Of a stretch of DNA of 64,000 nucleotides, positions 55,202 to 64,000 are shown one piece after another (positions within the stretch are counted from its first letter, which is position 1; the number at the start of each line of letters is the position of its first letter). Under the pieces are notes generated by a model that was not told the origin of the DNA, searched no databases, and was given only the letters and a program-made list of their open reading frames with translations. A program made the position numbers and the translations under genes. The DNA comes from Rhodeus uyekii (Eukaryota; Chordata; Actinopteri; Cypriniformes; Acheilognathidae): positions 2,794,001 to 2,858,000 of the forward strand of contig JAWRVZ010000054.1 in NCBI GenBank assembly GCA_037043235.1. Reading direction: 5' to 3'.

Positions 55202-55980
55202 CACTCACCTAAAGGATTATTAGGAACACCTGTTCAATTTCTCATTAATGCAATTATCTAATCAACCAATCACATGGCAGTTGCTTCAATGCATTTAGGA
55301 GTGTGGTCCTGGTCAAGACAATCTCCTGAACTCCAAACTGAATGTCAGAATGGGAAAGAAAGGTGATTTAAGCCATTTTGAGCGTAGCATGGTTGTTGGT
55401 GCCAGACGGGCCGATTTGAGTATTTCACAATCTGCTCAGTTACTGGGATTTTCACGCACAACCATTTATAGGGTTTACAAAGAATGCTGTGAAAATGCCT
55501 TGTTGATGCTAGAGGTCAGAGGCGAATGGGCCGACTGATTCAAGCTGATAGAAGAGCAATTTTGACTGAAATAACCACTCGTTACAACTGAGGTACGCAG
55601 CAAAGCATCTGTGAAGCCACAACTCGCACAATCTTGAGGCGGATGGGCTACAACAGCAGAAGACCGCACCGAGTACCACTCATCTCCACTACAAATAGGA
55701 AAAAAAAGGCTAAATTTTGCACGAGCTCACCAAAATTGGACAGTTGAAGACATTCAGATGAAGACAGTCAGAATTTGGCGTAAACAGAATGGTGGTGGTG
55801 TAATAGTGTGGGGGATGTTTTCTTGGCAGACTTTAGGCCCCTTAGTGCCAATTGGGCATCATTTAAATGCCACAGCCAACATTGTTTTTGGCCATGTCCA
55901 TCCCTTTATGATCACCATGTACCCATCCTCTGAAGGCCATCCCACAAATCTCCATCAAGTGCAAGATGGGGTGCGAGTGG
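55202..55980 (+). mobile_element. Truncated Tc1-like transposon with broken transposase
   Basis: The left end CACTCACCTAAAGGATTATTAGGAACACCTG follows TA and is a common teleost Tc1-mariner terminus. A transposase start MGKKGDLSHFERSMVVGARR at 55350, with a helix-turn-helix (QSAQLLGFSRTTIYRVYKE), is followed by frameshifts. Readable pieces then continue (RRMGYNSRRPHRVPL, then WRKQNGGGVIVWGMFSW). The central catalytic stretch between about 55745 and 55770 is deleted, and no right inverted repeat is found. It is a dead copy. Confidence 0.85.
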
Positions 55981-57279
55981 GATGGATGATGGGTCCGCGG
56001 GGGGGGGGGGGATATTATGTACTGCATATCATGGTCACACTGCCTTTTTAAGTCAGGAGGCGAAACTAAATGCAGCATTTGTTTATCAACACAAGATTAA
56101 CCAACACTATGCTGCAAGAACCTCAAAAACAACTACCCCAAACCCTAACCCAACTGCTCATGCACTCCGAGATTAACTACTCTATTCACAAGGTCAGATT
56201 TCTATTGTACCTGATGGAGAGGAACATTATTACACCCCATCTTAATACCACATATTAGAACATCAGCACCAGTGTACGACTTTTGCGAGATGAAGAGTAA
56301 CCCTTTTAGAATAAAGGATTGCGCTGAGCCAGTATTTCACAGAATTACAACAGACTGATGCTCAGTGTCAGACAAGGACACTGTGCCAGAAAGAAGAACT
56401 ATAGACATGGTTTGTACAAATGCATCATTCTAAGTTTTTGACTCAGCATTTTTTCCTGAGACTGACAGTAAGCAATCAGGTGACCCTCCTCAAGGCAGTA
56501 AGAACATTGACCCCCGTTTTTACAGTTTCGATTTCCGTAACCTTTTGACACACACCCATGACAAATCTCGAACCACTGTATTTGTTTTAGGAAGCAGAGT
56601 GATTAATGGTTGTATAGACGGAAATACACTTTGGTGTGTCAAGACAAATTAATCTGCTAATATGGTAGCATCAAATAAAAGAGCTGCTTCTTGTTAATTT
56701 AAAAGAACAAAGACACCCTCAGGAAGAAAACTTTTAAAACCCTCCAACAAGAGTAACTCTTGCAGCTCCTCAAATTTTGTGGTCTCACTGGAAAGACACA
56801 ATTTTTCAAACAACACTCTTTTCTCTCTCACAAATTCTATATAAGTCTGTCTTGCGGACTTTGCATGTGTTCTGAACCTTTGACAATACACCTCTGGAAC
56901 CAGTTCATATGCTCTGAGCTGCAGCTTTAACAACCTCATAATCTAGAGATTGTCGAATTGGCAACAACACTCATATCTCTTGAACCTTATCAGTCAAACT
57001 ACACTAAAGCAACAACACCCACATATCAGTCGGCCATTTAAACTTCCCTGCAACGCGTTCGAAAGCAATAAAGTATAATGCATCAATCTCAGATTCTCGA
57101 AAGGAGTTGAATGTTCAGCTCTACATTCAAGGTTACAGATGTGACATGATCTGATGTAGAGGAAGAATCAGAGTTTGAGGGAAGTCTGGAGGTCGGGAAT
57201 AGATTTCCTGCTCATTTCCTCAGATCACCTCGCTAATGTGTGGAGTTTAATACCTATATCAGTTTCTGCCTCTAATACC

Positions 57280-57685
57280 TGTCACGGAACGAACAGGGAG
57301 GACTCAAGTGCGGGGTGACGGTGAGGATTTATTATAACAACAAAAGAACATAACATACAAAAGAAACAACCCACAAGGGGGAAAACATAACATAAACCAG
57401 ATCATAACTCAAAGCATAAAACAAACCAGGAACTCCAGGACGATCTAGACAGGAATGACATCCAACAGAATGACAACGAGACCACACCAAACTGCAAACA
57501 CAAGGGCTATATATAGGGAACACATGAGGAAAGGTAACGAGCTGAGAACAGCTGACAACATTCAAGGGAAACGAGGTAACAAGGTGGGCGGGGTTGCACA
57601 ATGACAGGACACAATCAAGGGGCAGTGTCAGGGCTCTGTCAACAGACACTTGAAAACACCAAACTGGAATGACAGAGCCGTGACA
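57280..57685 (-). mobile_element. Solo LTR with 5-bp duplication ATACC
   Basis: The 406-bp unit has the inverted ends TGTCACGG and CCGTGACA. It is flanked by ATACC at 57275-57279 and 57686-57690. On the minus strand a TATATATAGCCC box near 57510 precedes AATAAA near 57335, the order of an LTR promoter and polyadenylation site. A 127-codon open frame inside it has no protein-like features and is a by-product. No internal retroelement region is adjacent. Confidence 0.85.
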
Positions 57686-58927
57686 ATACCATTGTACAAA
57701 TACAAATATTTTCAAATAGAAAAACCTAAATTACTTGCTTTTTTCATCTCTTGCCATTTCTCTATTAAAAAAAAACTCTGATAACATCTTGGGTAGCCAT
57801 GAAGGGGACCTCTGGTGCAACAGTTACAAAAAACTGCCTTAACAAGAACCACTGGGACAGAATTGGAAGGAACCTCTGGGGTGTTCATGGTAGGAACCTC
57901 TGAGATGGCTGGAGTGGCCAAAACAAGAAGCTCTGGGTCTACAGAGAATAAGACTAGGGCTCTGGAACTGGGGGGTGGGGCCATGACAGGAATCTAAACT
58001 CCCTGTTGTCCATGTGTAGGACCTGGACAGCTGTAACAGAATTTTGAGAGTAGTAGAAAGTAGCTCTGGGAACCTTCAGGGCATCCATGATGGGGAGCTT
58101 TAGGACCTGTTTTGCCATGACAGGATCCTTTAGGAAGCTCAGTTGGAAGTCTTTGGGGTGCAGCTCTGAGACTGGGGTGTCTATGACAGGGAGCATCAAT
58201 AGCAAAACAAAAAACGGACAAACAAGCTATGCACACACAAAAAAACTATTTCTACATCCCTAGGCAGCAATACCACAAGACACAAATATTGCTGCCTTAA
58301 AGGCATACCGAGGCTTGCCAGCCTCACAAGACACTAAGAACTGGAGGGATGGAGAGGCCAATTGTGTCAGCCTGCCAGATGCTAAGCTGACTAAAAGGTC
58401 CTTTCTGGGTGGCCATGACAGGGTGCTCTTGTCTTCATGACTTATGGGATGACCAAAAACAGAAATAGAATCAGACTCATTGTCTAAATACTTTTTGCAA
58501 AATTATTTTTAGTTGATCTAAGGTACCTTAAACCAGTTGTGGAGAAGAAGTTTGTCAAGACAAATCCTCTCCTAAGGCTCAGGATTCAGGCAGACATTGA
58601 CCAAATTGTTGCATTATGTGCAGGAACATGGGAAAGAAGATGTTTGCCATTACAACAGGATACAACTCTGTTTCCTTTTGTATGTACAACACAAGTTCTC
58701 TAGAATCTTATTTTTTTTGGTCTAAAGCTAGTTAGTATTCTGCCATGTCAGGTTCATTCATGTTAGGATATATGCCATCCTGTAACTCATCACAAGAGTT
58801 AAGGCCCAAACCACATATATAATACCTACCGCTAAAGTTGTTATAAGCCGTTTCACACAGCAAGTTGGCACAGCTGAAAACCATTAGTGTCCTCTCAGTT
58901 TGTTTTCTGTCATTGGTTTTCCCCATG

Positions 58928-59160
58928 TGCTCCTTTGTTTTGTTTTTATTTCCACTTGTGTTCTGTCTAGTTAATTATCTTTCATCTGTCCCTCGTTAAT
59001 TATCTTGTTTGCGCCTTGTTTTCTCCCTGATATATAAGCCCTCTGTTTCTGTTCAGTCTTTGTCTTATCTGTTTTCTAGCTGCCTGCCTGCCTAAGTTTG
59101 AATTTTGTTGTTTCCCGGAGATCTCCTTCATTGTGCGCTCATTTCATACAACCAGCAACA
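58928..59160 (+). mobile_element. Possible short solo LTR with 4-bp duplication CATG
   Basis: The unit begins TGCTCCTTTG, ends CCAGCAACA and is flanked by CATG (58924-58927 and 59161-59164). A TATA-like GATATATAAGCCC occurs near 59028. It has no clear AATAAA and is short, so this is less certain than the other two. Confidence 0.5.
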
Positions 59161-59348
59161 CATGACAGCGGGCTTTTGGGGAACATTTATTTATCCATCT
59201 CTCAGTTATCATTGAATTGCATATATGAGCCATAACTCAGAAACCTTTTATAGAAAGTAATGCATTGTGGCTTGTTTTAGAAAATCAGTTTAATACTTAG
59301 TACTCTTAAATGAAGAATTAAATTATTTACATATTTAATTTATATATA

Positions 59349-60173
59349 CAGTGGAGTTCGGTTATGTCGACGGCCTCGGGGGTTGCAAAAAAGCGTTGAG
59401 ATAACCGTTTAGCGAGATAACCAACGATCTCGATTTGTTTGCGATTTGTTTGACGAAGCGATCGACATGCTATAAAAATGTACATACACTGTATATGTTT
59501 GCTAACAACAAAAGGCATATGTGCTCCAACTAACAGCAGAGATTTACCAGTATACAATTAAAAACACCTTTGATTCTCGATATAAACCTTTGATTATATT
59601 CTCCAACATTGCAAACATAATGTCATTCACAGCGTAAACAGTCATAACATATTCGTGAGGTCATCACGCTGTACTAGATTGCATACTTTCCTGTCTTCTG
59701 CCCGTCTAATGTGCTTTCTTAACAAATTCGGCTTCGTCCCATCTTTTAATAACCTCCGTTCTTCAATCCGCAGCAGCACTGAGCAGACCGTGTCAGAACA
59801 GAAGCAGGGATGTGTTTGTGTGTGCGTGCGTGCGTGCACGTTGTGTGACTGTACTAGATTGCATACTTTCTTGATCTGTCTGTCTAACAACTATGCCCGT
59901 GTATTATCACCAATGCTGTGCGAGGACCGCGATCCACGTGCAATGCAAACTCAGCGCATGCACAGTGAACTCTTAGTCACGAGATAACCATGTGAAGTGG
60001 CATACATGTCCCTCGTTTTTGCTCGAGATACTAGGATTCGGCAACATAACAGAATTGACATAACCCACAAGAAAATACTGAGACAAATAGGGAGTTTGGC
60101 GATTCCACTTCAAAAACGTTGACATAATAGTATTGGCGAGTTAACCGTGACTCGAGATAAGTGAACTCCACTG
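59349..60173. mobile_element. pogo-like non-autonomous element
   Basis: The ends CAGTGGAGTTCGGTTATGTCGAC and GAGATAAGTGAACTCCACTG are inverted repeats inside TA dinucleotides. The right 260 bp match the nested copy in papss2 intron 11. The left 380 bp recur inverted at about 60350-60745. There is no intact transposase. Confidence 0.82.
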
Positions 60174-60349
60174 TATATATATAAAACATATATCAACGCC
60201 ATAAAGTCCACCTTCTCTGATTTGATTGGTTTTCTCAAATATTTTGACATTGATGAGCGGTTACCGACCAATGAGTATGAGGCTTAGATAAACACACACA
60301 CCTGCTTCTGTTCTGATGTGAGCTCTGCTCAGCGCCGCTGCGGATTGAC

Positions 60350-60745
60350 GAACACGGTTATTAAAAGGCGGGACGAAGCCGAATTTGTTGAGAAAGCACA
60401 TTAGGCAGGCAGAACGCAAGAAAGTATGCAATCTAGTACAGCGTGATGACCTCACGAATATCTTATGAGCGAATGTGTTTACACGTGTGTTGTGACTGTG
60501 TTTACACTGTGAGCGATTATTGTGTTTGCAATGTTGGAGAATATAATTAAATGTTTGTATCGAGAATCAAAGGTGTTTTTTATTGTATTCTGGTAAATCT
60601 CTGCTATTAGTTGGTGCACATATGCCTTTTGTTGTTAGCAAACCTATACAGTGTATGTAAATTTTTATAGCATGCTGATCGCTTTTTCCTCGGTTATCGC
60701 GCCTCTTTTTTGCAACCCCCGAGGCTGTCGACATCACCGTATTCC
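60350..60745. mobile_element. Inverted partial second copy of the pogo-like element
   Basis: Read on the minus strand, this matches the left part of the element at 59349. Shared words include GGTTGCAAAAAAG, ATGCTATAAAAA, GCTAACAACAAAAGGCATATGTG, TACTAGATTGCATACTTTC and TTCGGCTTCGTCCC. Its outer terminus has decayed. Together with the 59349 copy it forms a long inverted repeat. Confidence 0.75.
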
Positions 60746-62250
60746 ATATGTAAATTATTTAATGTAATTTTTCATTTAAGAGTATTAAGTATTGAAGTGA
60801 TTTTCTAAAACAGGCCACAATGCATTACTTTCTATAAAAAGTAAAAAAAAATTCAGGGGAATGATGCAGTATTGTAAAGCATCACCTTCAAAAGTAACTT
60901 TCCCCAACACTTCTTGCCAGAATTGAAATGTTGTAGTCGTGCTAATTGAAAATGTGCAATTTGTACAGCCCACTATCCTTAAATTAGCTACATAATTTAT
61001 TGAGTAAGTCATACTTCATGTCAATCTACAGATCCAGGTCATGGTATTCTAGACAAGCTAAACAGATTCTCTACTAACAACCTGTTGTCAACTGTTTTCT
61101 AAGAGACTGATATTATTTAATGTATTCAGCACCAGAGCTCCAATATTAAACTAAATAAATGTGCATCTTTGCTTGGTCTAAGAGTGAACTGGGTGTTAGA
61201 AGTGAATTTCATGGGAGAGGTTTTTTTTGTCCTGGAAAAAAGGAAGAAAAGGCAAACAACATTCTCTTCCTGAGCTTCAGCGGATATCTGTTTCCCACAC
61301 AGGATGTCATTCCCTCCCTGTAGCCCATGTTTTCCCTACACCTCATAGTTGTTCCCTCACGCACAGGGCCTGGCTGTGTGGTGTAGTCACAGGACATTAC
61401 ATTCTGTTCTTCTGATCTTCATATCCAGTTATATCTTATGTAACATCTTCGGATGGGATCATTTAAATAATTAAAAGTCAGTTTAAGAGACACAGGAACA
61501 AAACTTTTGAACCGAACAGTTCCTTTGACGGAATTATGCCAACAGAAAAACACAAAACAGGTTTGTTTACAAAACCACTCAAATTCCTGCAAATGAAGTG
61601 AAATATCACAGGTTATTTTAGCTTTGAATCACATTTTTGGAGCTGTTTGGATGTTACAAGATTTGCCTGAAAGCCACAAAACACTGCACTCAAGATGATA
61701 TCCATGACGCGAAAGATACAAACTGAAATTGATGACACAGAAACTTGGAAAGATCATGACCTCAGCTTACCTGGGAAATTGTGTGACTAATAGACAAGTG
61801 GTGTCCGGAAAACAGGCAAGTTCCTGTACTTGCCTGTGCCTGGGATTCTCCACCTTATGCTGACATCACTCTAGCATATGAAGCTCAGGATAGGGATTGC
61901 ATGTTGCCTCATACTGTACATCTTTTTACAGGTCTCATATTCACTAGGTCTTATTGTAAGACGGACTGTAAATACATGAAAGAACATTGTATTTAAGACC
62001 ATGTGGCAAAAATATAAATATCCATAAATAAATACTTTTCATTAAAGAATAGTATAATATTCGTTGAATTATATAATATTAATCAATATATAATTATAAA
62101 TAAAATAATTATATGATTAATATGAATACATATCATGCATACATTGCTCTTTCAACACCTGCACATTCGAAATATACATGTTTGAAATTGTTATTTTTAT
62201 ATTTTATCTTAGACTATGTAAAGACCAGGATTCGATCCCTAAAGATCAGT
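60746..62250. other. Intergenic DNA, no gene recognised
   Basis: AT-rich sequence. An hAT-like terminal fragment at about 60860-60915 (AAAAGTAACTTTCCCCAACACTTCT) is the inverse of the end at 27917. Nothing else is supported. Confidence 0.45.
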
Positions 62251-62577
62251 CATAGTTTATAGTGATGGGCGGAGCCTCTATTCGTTGGCGAAATGAAGCT
62301 GTTTCTTCTCACAGTCTCTACGTGGATGAAGGCGAATGGAAGCTGCTGTTAAGCGAGCTGCATATTCATTTGTTTAACCAGAATTGATCATCCATCTATT
62401 TAAAAAATTTTGGATTATGCGAATTAAATTTAGAGCTGCCTGAACTGGGTTGCGATGAGCTCAGTATGTATCCTAATGTGATTTAATTTTGTGTTTCACA
62501 GACCAGTGTTAGATTATTAGGGTAGTAATCCGTGACTGCAGGACGTTATTTACATCGAGTCTCATCGCAGCATCAAC

Positions 62578-62596
62578 ATGGATGAAGATAACCGAG
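62578..62596 (+). CDS. First coding exon of an unidentified gene
   Basis: A strong start context (AAC before ATG, G at +4) opens a 19-nt coding segment, MDEDNR plus one base, directly followed by the consensus donor GTAAGG. An in-frame TGA lies 45 nt upstream at 62533-62535, so this is a genuine N-terminus if transcribed. The flanking 62.25-62.6 kb is richer in G+C than its neighbourhood and fits a 5' UTR. A possible acceptor (TTTCACAG) ends at 62500, so an earlier non-coding exon may exist. No further coding exon is visible before the window ends, so the product cannot be named. The gene is divergent from minpp1. Confidence 0.5.
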
Positions 62597-63389
62597 GTAA
62601 GGTTTCTGTTTTATTTGCAAGCATAAGCAGCTGTCAGTCTCTGGTTTGTCTCATAACCGAGTGAGCTGCCCTATCTAGACAGCATTTTTGAGAGTAACAG
62701 GCGCGTGCAGATGATTGGAAACGCGCTTTGATGCTCAAACACTATAGACAGTTTAGGATTAATCATAAACGAGGTGTGATGGAGAAAAAAGTCAACTTTA
62801 ATCTAACACTTTCTACTATTCTTACTTTTAATAGACTATTATTATCATCGATTTGATCAGATACTTTATTTACACTTCAACAGTTTCTGCTTATGATTCA
62901 TTTTTACGTGCATTTACTAATGTTCTTGTTGTCAATATGCTGTCATATGCATTTGAGCATCGCTTCAGTCTTATTTTCCGACGTTCATATGGCTGTTCAT
63001 ATGTAGGTCGTCAGTTTGTTTGATGTGGAGATTCTTTGAAGTAGCTCTCGAGATGTTTATGAGTACAGCTGTGGTGCCAAGAGGGATAATGAGGCATTTA
63101 ATTAGTCAATTGCTCGTGTTTTTATGGAGCACTGCATTCATTAACAACTTATTAATTAGAAAATACTTCTTTTAGAATTGAGCTGTATCACATGAGCGCC
63201 ATGCGCATGCGGTGCTCATATTCATTTTAACTGGGAGAGGGATTATACAACTGGTCAATAAATAACCAAATAACTTGAGTTTCAGACCAAAAAACGAAAC
63301 ATAAACGACAGTTATTTATGTTCTCTGTTAAAGAAAATGGTTACAAAAAGAAGCTACAGGAAGAGCCCTGCTTGAAACCAAAAAGAAAG

Positions 63390-63408
63390 TGTGTGTGTGT
63401 GTGTGTGT
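63390..63408. repeat. Short (GT)n run
   Basis: Simple GT repeat in the first intron of the unidentified gene. The rest of 62597-64000 shows no further exon that I can support. Confidence 0.8.
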
Positions 63409-64000
63409 ACACAGTGCCCTATAAGGGTATAGGGGGCGATTTCGGAGACAGCCAAAGAAACCCTTCGTCTGCCTATAGTATACAGTAAATACAGTATGGT
63501 GCTAACAAATTAAACTGAAATTAATTTAAATGACAGAAATATTCTGAAAGCTTCTTTCACCATTTGAGATATTCATGTAATTTGATTCTAGAATTGTTCC
63601 AAATAACAATGGGAACTATGGTACTGTATTTTGGTTGAAAAAAAAATGGTTTCAATTCTCAGAGGGACTGAAATATATTGTATTTTGTTGGTTTGTATTG
63701 TTTTTTTTCTTTCGATATTAAATTTGACACCTTGACAAATTAAATGTAACTTTACTACACTGATTGTAGCTGTTTTGATGACCTTTTGGGAAAGATTTCA
63801 GAACTGCATTTTGTCAATATGAACAAATTTTGCACATGAACCAGCGGGCTTTCAGTTATTTCTGCTTTCAGTTACTGTGGGATCATCTAAATAGACTGTG
63901 GAGATAATGGTAGTGATTTAGTGTGAGCCTGTTACTCTGTGACAGTTGTTTTGGTATATCAGTGTAGAAAAAAGAAAAAGAAAAACAGAACCAGAACCCA

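Noticed and set aside
57332..57715. A 127-codon minus-strand open frame with hydrophobic stretches
   Set aside because: It lies almost entirely within the solo LTR at 57280-57685 and has no family features. The Val/Phe/Cys-rich translation is what T-rich LTR sequence gives by chance.

Overview
The window looks like nuclear genomic DNA of a ray-finned fish, most likely a cyprinid-type teleost. It is AT-rich, its genes are split by many introns, its splice sites are spliceosomal, and it is crowded with Tc1-like, pogo-like, hAT, Harbinger-like MITE and solo-LTR elements of the kinds common in such genomes. I see no prokaryotic gene, CRISPR array or tRNA/rRNA gene.

Four complete protein-coding genes can be assembled exon by exon, with matching phases at every junction. 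They are pten (minus strand, 9 coding exons, 9133-26176, 399 aa), atad1 (plus strand, 9 coding exons, 32244-35484, 362 aa), papss2 (minus strand, 12 coding exons, 37247-47560, 614 aa) and minpp1 (minus strand, 5 coding exons, 50385-53713, 458 aa). Order and relative orientation match the human 10q23 block MINPP1-PAPSS2-ATAD1-PTEN. At the right edge a short first coding exon (62578-62596, plus strand) opens a fifth gene that I cannot identify. Teleosts carry duplicates of several of these genes, and I cannot tell which paralogue this is (for example ptena versus ptenb).

Layout: 1-5.8 kb is repeat-bearing intergenic DNA; 5.8-9.1 kb is the probable pten 3' UTR; 9.1-26.2 kb is the pten gene, whose introns hold several DNA transposons; 26.2-26.7 kb is a CpG-rich pten 5' UTR and promoter; 26.7-31 kb is intergenic DNA between the head-to-head pten and atad1; 31-36 kb is atad1; 36-37.2 kb is the gap between convergent 3' ends; 37.2-47.6 kb is papss2, whose last intron holds a nested transposon; 47.6-50.4 kb is intergenic; 50.4-53.7 kb is minpp1; 53.7-62.5 kb is intergenic and transposon-rich; 62.5-64 kb is the start of an unknown gene.

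Functionally the block joins two phosphate-removing enzymes of inositol metabolism (Pten on phosphoinositide lipids, Minpp1 on soluble inositol polyphosphates), the sulfate-activating enzyme Papss2 and the membrane-protein extractase Atad1/Msp1. I see no new multi-gene system. The most unusual observations are a GA in place of GT at the papss2 intron 8 donor, a GC-AG intron in atad1, three hAT insertions with intact 8-bp target duplications that fit the Buster consensus, a pogo-like insertion inside a Tc1-like element, and a long inverted repeat built from two facing copies of the same pogo-like family.
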